7,167 nt of DNA, taken from assembly GCA_027489295.1 (NCBI GenBank), contig JAIYAA010000131.1, positions 1-7,167 on the forward strand. Reading direction: 5' to 3'. The position numbers and the translations under genes were made by a program. This document shows positions 1 to 6,220 of this stretch, in pieces. Source of the DNA: Sphingomonadales bacterium. GTDB lineage: Bacteria; Pseudomonadota; Alphaproteobacteria; Sphingomonadales; Sphingomonadaceae. Each line of letters opens with the position of its first letter. The first letter of the stretch is position 1. Under the pieces are notes generated by a model. It was not told where the DNA came from. It ran no database searches and saw only the letters and a program-made list of their open reading frames with translations.

Positions 1-1289
1 ATCACCATGCCGCCGATCACGCTGACGATCAGCGTGGAGAACAGCACCAGCGTGACGGCCAGCGCCTTGGGCAGCACGAAGGCCCAGTCGGGGATCGCGC
101 TGGCGTCGATCAGCTCGTGAGTCTTGCGGTCGCGTTCGCGCCAGACCAGCTCGCCGGCGTAATAAATGGCAATGATGATCGGGATGATCCCGAAGGCGCC
201 CTTGAGCAGTTCGATCACCACCCGGGTCACCGGCAGCACCGGCGTGCCGACCACCTCGCCCAGATCGACCAGGCTCGCCATCGCGTTGAACAGGCCGAGC
301 GCGAGCAGCACGACATAGGCCGGGCTTTTGAACACCTGCGCCATTTCCAGCCGGGTGCGCACGACGAGCTGCGCCCAGGCGGTCGTTCGGTCGTAGCGCG
401 GCGCAGGCAGCGGGCCGGTGGGGCGGGGCGCCTCGGCGGTCTCTGGCACGGCGGCTGCCACCTTGGCAGCCTTGCGCGCCTGTTTCGACGGCCGCACCGA
501 GAAGCCGAACCGCGCATAGGCGAAGACCAGCGCCAGCACCGCGACGCCGATCACGATCAACCGGTTCCACAGCACCAGACCGGTGAACGGGATGGTGAGC
601 GTGTTGCGATCCGCTGCTGTCCAGTATTTGGTGAGATAGCTGGTCGCGCCGAGGCCGAACGGCTCGGCATAGGCGCCGATCAGCTCATAGGCGGGGTTGC
701 GATCGAGCACGACGCTCGCGACGAAGAACAGGATCAGGAACGCGATCACGCCGACATAGGTCGCCATCATCGACCGGGTGATCGTCGCCAGCGCGAAGAA
801 CATCGCGGAGGTGAGCAGGAGATTCGGCAGCGCCAGCACGCAATAGGCCGAGAGATAATAGCTCAGCCGGTTCGGTCCCAGCGTCTCGGGGTCCACCCAG
901 GGCATGTAGCTGCCGACCCACACGGCCAGCGGCACCGCGAGGAAGCCGAGCGCTGCGGCGAGAAACGCGCCGCCGAACCGGCCGAACAGATAGGCCCCCT
1001 TGGTCACGCGGGTCGCCCGGACGATCGGGCCGAAGCCGGTATCGTCGTCGCGCACCACCACGTTGGCGACGAAGGCGGTCGCCACGAACATGTAGAACAG
1101 CGTCAGGATCTGCATCATCTGCGCGATCGCGAACGGTGCGTTCTTGTGGACGTTGCCGCCCGAGCCGATGCGGATCTGGTCCACCGTGGTCGCGCCGAAG
1201 GCGAGCAGGAAGAAGATCACGATCGCGACCCAGAAGACCGGGTTGCGGCGCTGGTAGCGCCACTCGAAGCCGAGGATGCCGGCGAACAT
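1..1289 (-). CDS. ABC-2 type transporter permease, N-terminal 429 residues (3' end beyond window); probable permease/M1-aminopeptidase fusion
   Basis: Inner-membrane subunit of an ABC exporter, partnered with the ATPase encoded just upstream. The frame stays open from the ATG at 1289 to the left edge, giving 429 codons with no stop. Hydrophobic segments lie near residues 16-36, 57-79, 108-128, 144-170, 174-195 and 237-260. A Lys/Ala/Pro-rich linker follows at about 264-300, then segments near 321-342, 357-381 and 402-428. This is two ABC-2-like membrane blocks in one chain. The stretch at 379-401 (GELVWRERDRK, then HELIDA and PDW) is what I recall from long sphingomonad proteins that carry a C-terminal M1 metallopeptidase. 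That recollection is the only basis for the fusion call, since no HExxH motif is in view. The start is supported by GGAGG at 1295-1299, five bases upstream, lying between this ATG and the upstream stop. The 11-bp gap implies co-transcription with the ATPase. The substrate is unknown. Confidence is high for an ABC-2 permease and moderate for the fusion. Confidence 0.85.
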   Translation of the reverse strand, partial: MFAGILGFEWRYQRRNPVFWVAIVIFFLLAFGATTVDQIRIGSGGNVHKNAPFAIAQMMQILTLFYMFVATAFVANVVVRDDDTGFGPIVRATRVTKGAYLFGRFGGAFLAAALGFLAVPLAVWVGSYMPWVDPETLGPNRLSYYLSAYCVLALPNLLLTSAMFFALATITRSMMATYVGVIAFLILFFVASVVLDRNPAYELIGAYAEPFGLGATSYLTKYWTAADRNTLTIPFTGLVLWNRLIVIGVAVLALVFAYARFGFSVRPSKQARKAAKVAAAVPETAEAPRPTGPLPAPRYDRTTAWAQLVVRTRLEMAQVFKSPAYVVLLALGLFNAMASLVDLGEVVGTPVLPVTRVVIELLKGAFGIIPIIIAIYYAGELVWRERDRKTHELIDASAIPDWAFVLPKALAVTLVLFSTLIVSVIGGMV

Positions 1290-1300
1290 GCGCGCCTCCC

Positions 1301-2179
1301 TCAGGCCGCGCGACGCGAGGCGTCGAGCGTCGAGAAATACACGTCCTCCAGGCCGCCCTGCACCGGCGTGAAGCCGTCGCCCGGCAGCCCGTCGGCGACG
1401 ACATGGATGATGGTGCGGCCTGCGAACAGCCGGGTGGAGATCACCCGGAAGCGGTCGCGGTGCGCGTCCAGTTCGTCGCGGGCGATCGTCTTCTGCCACA
1501 CCCGGCCGCGCGTCTGCTCGATCAGGTCGAGCGGCGCGCCCTCGAGCAGCACCCGGCCGCCGGCCAGCACCGCCATGCGCGGGCACAGGTCCGCCACGTC
1601 CTCGACGATATGGGTGGAAAGGATCACCACCACCGTGTCGCCGATCTCGGCGAGCAGGTTGAGGAAGCGGTTGCGCTCTTCCGGATCGAGTCCGGCGGTG
1701 GGTTCGTCGACGATGATCAGCTGCGGGTTGCCGATCAGCGCCTGGGCGATGCCGAAGCGCTGGCGCATGCCGCCGGAGAAGCCGGCCAGCGCCTTCTTGC
1801 GCACCGACCAGAGATTGACCTGGTGAAGCAGCGCCTCGACCGTCTCCTTGCGTTCGCCTCGCGCGGCGACGCCCTTCAGCACCGCCATGTGGTCGAGCAT
1901 GTCATAGGCCGAAACGCGCGGGTACACGCCGAAATCCTGCGGCAGATAGCCGAGGGTGCGGCGCAGAAGTTCGGGCGTGGCGATCACGTCGAGGTCGCCG
2001 AACCGGATCGTGCCCGAGGTCGGCGTCTGCAGCGTCGCGATGGTGCGCATCAGCGTCGACTTGCCGGCACCGTTGGGGCCGAGCAGGCCGAACATGCCCG
2101 GCGGGATCGACAGCGTCACCCCGTCCAGCGCCCGGGTGCCGTTGCCGTACACATGCGTGAGGTTCTCGATCTGCAGCAT
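1301..2179 (-). CDS. ABC transporter ATP-binding protein (ABC-2 exporter type)
   Basis: Cytoplasmic nucleotide-binding subunit that hydrolyses ATP to drive the neighbouring membrane protein. The 292-residue product has every expected motif in order: Walker A GPNGAGKST at 34-42, Q-loop Gln81 in YLPQDFG, signature FSGGMRQR at 134-141 (standing for LSGGQ), Walker B LIIVDEP at 154-160 with catalytic Glu159, D-loop GLD at 163-165 and switch His190 in STHIVED. Residues after about 215 form the short C-terminal extension usual in multidrug/Nod-type ABC-2 ATPases. The frame is open upstream to 2263, but I chose the ATG at 2179. It begins directly at the conserved LQIENLTHVYG strand and has GGGGGAG (2188-2194) eight bases upstream, whereas the extra 28 residues would be unlike the family. 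The gene leads a two-gene operon and is divergent from the MFS gene. The substrate cannot be read from the sequence; peptide, drug or envelope-component export are all possible. Confidence 0.95.
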   Translation of the reverse strand: MLQIENLTHVYGNGTRALDGVTLSIPPGMFGLLGPNGAGKSTLMRTIATLQTPTSGTIRFGDLDVIATPELLRRTLGYLPQDFGVYPRVSAYDMLDHMAVLKGVAARGERKETVEALLHQVNLWSVRKKALAGFSGGMRQRFGIAQALIGNPQLIIVDEPTAGLDPEERNRFLNLLAEIGDTVVVILSTHIVEDVADLCPRMAVLAGGRVLLEGAPLDLIEQTRGRVWQKTIARDELDAHRDRFRVISTRLFAGRTIIHVVADGLPGDGFTPVQGGLEDVYFSTLDASRRAA

Positions 2180-2341
2180 CCCGCCCACTCCCCCGTGCGA
2201 TGATGGTGCGGATGGTAGCAGCCGTATTGCCGATGTAAAGCACCTGCGCGAGCGACTAGGCAAGCGCGGCCCAGCTTGTCAGTATCGCCGGGCAACACAC
2301 CAGACGAGATGCGGGAAGCGCCCGTCGAACAGGGAGAGATG
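2180..2341. promoter_or_regulatory. divergent intergenic region carrying promoters for the ABC operon and the MFS gene
   Basis: This 162-bp gap separates two divergent start codons, so it should hold a promoter for each side. No convincing sigma-70 pair is visible. For the minus side, TTGCCT (read from 2263 to 2258) lies 18 bases from TTTACA (2239 to 2234), with a leader of roughly 45 bases; the -10 match is poor. For the plus side, TTGTCA at 2276-2281 is a good -35 match, but 17 bases downstream there is only ACCAGA. I see no clear operator palindrome. Promoter presence is inferred from gene layout, and the exact elements are uncertain. Confidence 0.4.
2332..2336 (+). promoter_or_regulatory. 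ribosome binding site deciding the MFS start
   Basis: GGGAG lies five bases before the second of three consecutive ATG codons (2339, 2342 and 2345). The spacing rules against the ATG at 2339 (two bases) and fits 2342 or 2345 (five or eight bases). In-frame alternatives further upstream, the TTG at 2276 and the ATG at 2309, have no comparable purine-rich site. Confidence 0.65.
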
Positions 2342-4078
2342 ATGATGGCGAGCAGCCCGTCCGATGCCATACCCCGGCATCACGAGGCGACCCGCAGCGA
2401 GAAGCTGGTGATCACCGCCAGCTCGCTCGGCACGGTGTTCGAATGGTACGATTTCTATCTTTACGGGCTGCTGACGACGATCATCGCCGCGCAGTTCCTG
2501 ACCGGGCTCAACCCGACCACCTCGTTCATCATGGCGCTGCTGGTGTTCGCCGCCGGCTTCATCGTGCGGCCGTTCGGGGCGCTGGTGTTCGGCCGGATCG
2601 GCGACATGGTCGGCCGGCGCTACACCTTCATCATCACCCTTTTGGTGATGGGCCTCTCCACCTTCCTGGTCGGCTGCCTGCCGACCTACAAGACGGCGGG
2701 GGTCGCAGCACCCATCCTGCTCGTCGTGCTGCGCATGTTCCAGGGACTGGCGCTTGGCGGCGAATATGGCGGGGCGGCCACCTATGTCGCCGAGCACGCG
2801 CCGGAGGGGAAGCGCGGCTTCTACACCAGCTGGATCCAGATCACCGCGACCGCAGGGCTGGCGATGGCGCTGCTGATCGTCATCACCGTGCGCTCGCCGG
2901 TGACCGGCGTCGGCGAGGCGGCGTTCGCGGAATGGGGTTGGCGGATCCCCTATCTGCTCTCGGGCCTGTTCCTCGCGCTCGGCCTGTGGCTGCGGCTGAA
3001 GCTCCACGAATCGCCGGTGTTCAAGAAGATGAAGGCCGATGGCACCGCCTCCAAGGCGCCGCTGACCGAGGCGTTCGGTCGCTGGGGCAATCTCAAGATC
3101 GTGCTGATCGCGTTTTTCGGCGCGATCGCGGGGCAGGCGGTGATCTGGTACACCGGCCAGCTCTACGCGCTGTACTTCCTCGAGAAGATGCTGAAGGTGG
3201 ACGGCCTCACCGCCAATACACTGGCGATCACCGCGCTGGTGCTGGCCACGCCGTTCTTCCTGGTCTTCGGCTGGCTGTCGGACAAGATCGGCCGCAAGCC
3301 GATCATCCTCACCGGCTGCGCGCTGGCGACGCTGACCCTGTTCCCGGTGTTCCATGCCCTGACCAGTGCCGCCAACCCGGCGCTGGCGCGCGCGCTCGCC
3401 TCGGCCCCCGTCACGGTCGCCGCCGACCCGGCCGAATGCTCGTCGCAGTTCGATCCCGTAGGCCAGAACAAGTTCGACGCGACCAGCTGCGACATCGTCA
3501 AGAACGCGCTCGCCAAGGCTGGCGTCAACTATGAGAATGTTGCGGCAGCGCCGGGCACGCTCGCCACGATCACGATCGGCGGCCAGCGTTTCACCGCGCC
3601 CGATCCGCGCCAGCTGACCGGCGATGCCCGCAGACATGCGATCGCCGCCTTTACCGCGCAGGTGATCGGCGCACCGGCGGTACCGGCCAAGGGCGACGCG
3701 GCCGCCAGGCCGGCGGTTACCGGCGCGCTTGCCATGGTCGGCTACCCGACCAAGGCCGATCCGGCGGCGATCAACAAACCGCTGGTCGTCGCGCTGCTCT
3801 TCTACCTCGTGCTGCTGGTGACGATGGTCTACGGCCCGATCGCGGCGATGCTGGTCGAGCTGTTCCCCAGTCGGATCCGCTACACCTCGATGTCGCTGCC
3901 CTATCATATCGGCAATGGCTGGCTTGGCGGACTGTTGCCGGCGATCGGCTTCGCGATGGTCGCGGCCAACGGCAACATCTATTACGGCTTCTGGTATCCG
4001 GTGGTGGTCGCGGCCGCGACGCTGGTGTTCGGGCTGTTCTTCCTGCCCGAGACCTTCCGCCGCGACGTCGACGGCTGA
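2342..4078 (+). CDS. MFS transporter, metabolite:H+ symporter (MHS/ProP-like) type with large periplasmic insertion
   Basis: Inner-membrane secondary transporter of 578 residues with 12 predicted helices, probably a proton symporter for a small organic solute. Family marks are LGTVFEWYDFYLYG at 29-42 in helix 1, motif A as GRIGDMVGRR at 84-93 after helix 2, LALGGEYGGAA at 136-146 in helix 4, the second motif A copy GWLSDKIGRK at 310-319 after helix 8, and PETF near the C terminus. MHS members such as ProP, ShiA and KgtP are usually 430-500 residues. The extra length here is mainly a hydrophilic block at about 342-478 between helices 9 and 10, which the topology places in the periplasm; it holds Cys366 and Cys383. 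The start at 2342 is chosen from the GGGAG spacing, and 2345 is nearly as good. The gene stands alone, divergent from the ABC operon and convergent with the glycosidase operon. The substrate is unknown; carboxylates or sugar-acid products are possible from family and context. Confidence 0.9.
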   Translation: MMASSPSDAIPRHHEATRSEKLVITASSLGTVFEWYDFYLYGLLTTIIAAQFLTGLNPTTSFIMALLVFAAGFIVRPFGALVFGRIGDMVGRRYTFIITLLVMGLSTFLVGCLPTYKTAGVAAPILLVVLRMFQGLALGGEYGGAATYVAEHAPEGKRGFYTSWIQITATAGLAMALLIVITVRSPVTGVGEAAFAEWGWRIPYLLSGLFLALGLWLRLKLHESPVFKKMKADGTASKAPLTEAFGRWGNLKIVLIAFFGAIAGQAVIWYTGQLYALYFLEKMLKVDGLTANTLAITALVLATPFFLVFGWLSDKIGRKPIILTGCALATLTLFPVFHALTSAANPALARALASAPVTVAADPAECSSQFDPVGQNKFDATSCDIVKNALAKAGVNYENVAAAPGTLATITIGGQRFTAPDPRQLTGDARRHAIAAFTAQVIGAPAVPAKGDAAARPAVTGALAMVGYPTKADPAAINKPLVVALLFYLVLLVTMVYGPIAAMLVELFPSRIRYTSMSLPYHIGNGWLGGLLPAIGFAMVAANGNIYYGFWYPVVVAAATLVFGLFFLPETFRRDVDG

Positions 4079-4083
4079 CAAGG

Positions 4084-4115
4084 AAAAGGCCTCCGGAGCG
4101 TGCTCCGGAGGCCTT
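4084..4115 (-). terminator. intrinsic terminator, probably serving both convergent transcripts
   Basis: A perfect 14-bp inverted repeat (AAGGCCTCCGGAGC, 4086-4099, and its complement, 4102-4115) flanks a 2-base centre; in RNA the loop would open to at least four bases. On the minus strand the stem runs into TTTTCCTT, which is the expected U-rich tail, and it lies 22 bases past the stop of the GH105 gene. On the plus strand it starts seven bases after the MFS stop but is followed by TTGGTCG, so termination there would be weaker. The placement between two convergent genes supports a shared terminator. Confidence 0.85.
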
Positions 4116-4137
4116 GGTCGTACCGGCAGGCCGGCGA

Positions 4138-5247
4138 TCAGATATAGGTGCGGAGCAGTTCGCCGAGCGCGCAGATCGCCAGGCTCTGGCCATAGGGCAT
4201 CGAGGTGAGGCGGATGTCCTTGTAGAATTGCAGCGTGTCGCCCATCGCGGTGCCGAAGCTTACCTGCTGCAGCTCGCCCTTTTCATCGATATTGTCGAGC
4301 ACGCCGCGCACTGCCTTGAGGCCTACCGCTTCGTACGTGCGCGGCAGATAGCCCTTCCGCACCGCCTTCAGGATGCCATAGGCGAAGCCCGCCGTGGCCG
4401 AGGCTTCGAGATAGCTGGTCGGGTCCATCACCAGCGTGTGCCAAAGGCCATTTTCGTCCTGCGTCTCGGCCAGCGTCTTCGCCTGGGCGGCGAGCGTGTC
4501 GATCAGGAAGGTACGGAAGGCGTCGCCTTCGGGCAGATCGAGAATCTCGATGATCTCCGGAATGGCGATCGTCACCCAGCAATTGCCGCGCGCCCACAGC
4601 GCCTCGGCGAAGTTGTGCCGGCCGGTGAAGTCCCAGCCGTGGAACCACAGGCCGGTCTTCTTGTCGAACAGGTACTTGATGTGGACGAGGAACTGGCGCT
4701 TGGCCTCCTCCACATAGTGCGGGCGGTTCAGCAGCAGGCCGATCTTGGCGAGCGGCAGCACGCTCATCATCAGCGTGTCGTCCCACAGCTCGCCGGGATT
4801 CTCGTCATTGTAGACGATGTGCTGGAAGCCGCCCTCCTCGGTCTTGGGCAGCCCGTCGGGCGCCATCAGCCATTCGGCCCAGGTGTCGAGATAGGGCAGG
4901 TAGCTGGGATCGGGTTCGTGTTCGTACAGCCAGGCGAGGGTGAGGAAGGGCGCCATGGTGTTGATGTTCTTGGTCGGCGTGCCCTCGGCGAAGCGATCGG
5001 CGAACCAGGCCTTGATGATGCCCAGCGCCTTCGGGTCGTTCGTCTGCTCGAAATAGCGCCACATGCCGAACAGGCCGACACCGTGGGTCCATTCCCAGCC
5101 GGCCCAGCCCTTGGTGTCGATGATGCGCCCGTCTTCGAGGTGGAGCAGGAACTCGCCGGTCTCGTCCTGGATGTGGACGAGATTGTCCATCAGCAGGTCG
5201 ATCTTCTGCGTGACGAGGCTGCGGGGAATGTCGTGCGAGGCGGCCAA
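4138..5247 (-). CDS. GH105 unsaturated glycosyl-uronyl hydrolase (YteR/YesR-like)
   Basis: Likely removes the 4,5-unsaturated uronic acid left at the non-reducing end of oligosaccharides after polysaccharide lyase action, for example from rhamnogalacturonan. The reaction hydrates the double bond instead of using classical glycosidic hydrolysis. The 369 residues match the length of Bacillus YteR (about 373) and make up a single (alpha/alpha)6-barrel domain. Visible family marks are GWAGWEWTHGVGLFGMWRY at 47-65, GFQHIVYN at 140-147 with His143, LWDDTLMMSVLPLAKIG at 154-170 with Asp157 as the expected general acid, and LWARGNCW at 217-224. Trp218, Arg220 and Trp224 there have the spacing of YteR Trp211, Arg213 and Trp217. 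There is no signal peptide, so the enzyme should act in the cytoplasm. The start is TTG at 5247, with GGAG at 5257-5260 nine bases upstream; no in-frame ATG lies nearby. It is the last gene of its operon, 28 bp after the esterase. GH88 is the alternative family, but the DDTLMM context favours GH105. Confidence 0.92.
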   Translation of the reverse strand: MAASHDIPRSLVTQKIDLLMDNLVHIQDETGEFLLHLEDGRIIDTKGWAGWEWTHGVGLFGMWRYFEQTNDPKALGIIKAWFADRFAEGTPTKNINTMAPFLTLAWLYEHEPDPSYLPYLDTWAEWLMAPDGLPKTEEGGFQHIVYNDENPGELWDDTLMMSVLPLAKIGLLLNRPHYVEEAKRQFLVHIKYLFDKKTGLWFHGWDFTGRHNFAEALWARGNCWVTIAIPEIIEILDLPEGDAFRTFLIDTLAAQAKTLAETQDENGLWHTLVMDPTSYLEASATAGFAYGILKAVRKGYLPRTYEAVGLKAVRGVLDNIDEKGELQQVSFGTAMGDTLQFYKDIRLTSMPYGQSLAICALGELLRTYI

Positions 5248-5256
5248 GGGATGTGT

Positions 5257-5260
5257 CTCC
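5257..5260 (-). promoter_or_regulatory. ribosome binding site for the TTG-started GH105 gene
   Basis: On the minus strand GGAG lies nine bases before TTG (5247-5245), in the 28-bp gap after the esterase stop. It is the only purine-rich site near the beginning of the conserved protein, and no ATG or GTG is in frame there, so it supports the unusual TTG start. Confidence 0.65.
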
Positions 5261-5275
5261 GTACGTAAAAGGGGG

Positions 5276-6220
5276 TCAGAGGCCGTGGCGGCGGGCGAAC
5301 CGCGCGAACAGGCCGGGCCAGGGATGGGGGGTGCCGTCGGGCTCGATCAGGGGCAGGCCGTGGCCGCCCTTCTCGAAGATCATCAGCTCGGACGGGATCT
5401 TCGCCGCCTGGAGCGCGGCGAACATCAGCAGGCTATTGGCGGGCGGTACCACCGGATCGTCTGCGGCGTGCGCGACGAGGGTGGGGGGCATGTCGGCGGG
5501 CAGGTCGCGCTCGGCGGAGAAGCGGCGGATCTGCTCCTCGCTTGGGGAGGGGCCGAGCAGTTCCTTGCGCGAGCCGCCATGCGCCTCGGGCGTGCGCAGC
5601 GTGATGACCGGGAAGAACAGGCCGAGCGCCACCGGGCGGGCGGAAAGCTGGTCGGCGGCGTCGACCGGCGCATAGGTCGCAAGGCCGGCGCGGCTGCCGA
5701 GCCGGGCGGTGAGATGCCCGCCGGCGGAAAAGCCGATCGCGCCGATCCGCGCGGAATCGATCTTCCACCGCGCGGCGCCGGCGCGGATCAGCCGCATCGC
5801 GCGCTGCGCATCCTGCAGCGGCGCGTCGGGGCCCGCCGCCCAGCCATCGTGGGGCAGGCGATAGAGCAGCTCGAATACCGTCGTGCCGCGCGCCGCGAAG
5901 TGCCGCGCGATGGCGGAGCCCTGCCGGCCCAGCGCCACCCGCGTGTAGCCGCCGCCGGGGATCATGAGCAGCGCCGATCCGTCGGGCCGCTCGGCGGGGA
6001 CGACGTTGAGCATCGGGGTGGCGACATGCGGCCAGGCGATGTCGTCCTCGCCGCCGGTGGGCGAGCGCTTGACCCATTCGTCCCCGGCGGTAACCCCCTC
6101 GCCGCCCGGCGGACGGCCCGGCCAGAGCGGCAGTCGCTCGATCGGCGCCGCGCGCGCGGGGAGGGTGGCAGCAGCGGTCGCTACCGCCGAGGCGGCGAGC
6201 AGGGTGCGGCGCGTGATCAT
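5276..6220 (-). CDS. exported alpha/beta-hydrolase, probable carbohydrate esterase (BD-FAE / acetyl-esterase-like)
   Basis: A serine hydrolase of 314 residues that probably removes acetyl or other acyl groups from a plant polysaccharide. The N terminus has twin arginines (TRRTLLAAS, residues 3-11), a hydrophobic Ala-rich segment and a probable AxA cleavage site near PARA at 21-24. This suggests Tat or Sec export to the periplasm. The mature part starts with the LPLWPGRPPGG segment seen in xylanase-associated esterases. Next come the oxyanion-loop IPGGGYT (87-93), the nucleophile elbow GFSAGG with Ser165, a probable acid at Asp255 in HAADDPVVP, and His287 in GGHGLP, giving a full catalytic triad. 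The ATG at 6220 overlaps the TGA of the GH35 gene as ATGA, and GGAGGA at 6227-6232 lies seven to eight bases upstream inside that gene, so translation is probably coupled. The ester substrate cannot be read from sequence. Pectin or rhamnogalacturonan acetyl esterase is inferred from the neighbours; xylan or feruloyl esterase is also possible. Confidence 0.88.
   Translation of the reverse strand: MITRRTLLAASAVATAAATLPARAAPIERLPLWPGRPPGGEGVTAGDEWVKRSPTGGEDDIAWPHVATPMLNVVPAERPDGSALLMIPGGGYTRVALGRQGSAIARHFAARGTTVFELLYRLPHDGWAAGPDAPLQDAQRAMRLIRAGAARWKIDSARIGAIGFSAGGHLTARLGSRAGLATYAPVDAADQLSARPVALGLFFPVITLRTPEAHGGSRKELLGPSPSEEQIRRFSAERDLPADMPPTLVAHAADDPVVPPANSLLMFAALQAAKIPSELMIFEKGGHGLPLIEPDGTPHPWPGLFARFARRHGL

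Noticed and set aside
117..1826. Long plus-strand open frame (569 codons) antisense to the ABC permease and ATPase
   Set aside because: It encodes a His/Arg/Glu/Asp-rich low-complexity product typical of the antisense frame of high-GC genes, and it crosses two well-supported minus-strand genes with clear motifs and ribosome binding sites.
2180..2263. 28-residue N-terminal extension of the ABC ATPase
   Set aside because: The extension is unlike ABC ATPases, which start at the first beta strand. The ATG at 2179 has a good ribosome binding site.
2276..2341. Upstream TTG start giving the MFS protein 22 more residues
   Set aside because: There is no ribosome binding site before it, and GGGAG at 2332-2336 is well placed for the ATG at 2342. 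The extra residues are not like the family.
2279..4081. Minus-strand open frame of 600 codons exactly opposite the MFS gene
   Set aside because: The product is Arg/Gln/His/Asp-rich with no recognisable domain, while the plus strand encodes a clear 12-helix transporter. It is a mirror of codon bias.
4086..4115. The perfect palindrome as an attachment site or mobile-element terminus
   Set aside because: It sits between two convergent stop codons and runs into a T-rich tail, which is explained by termination. No transposase, integrase or second copy is visible.
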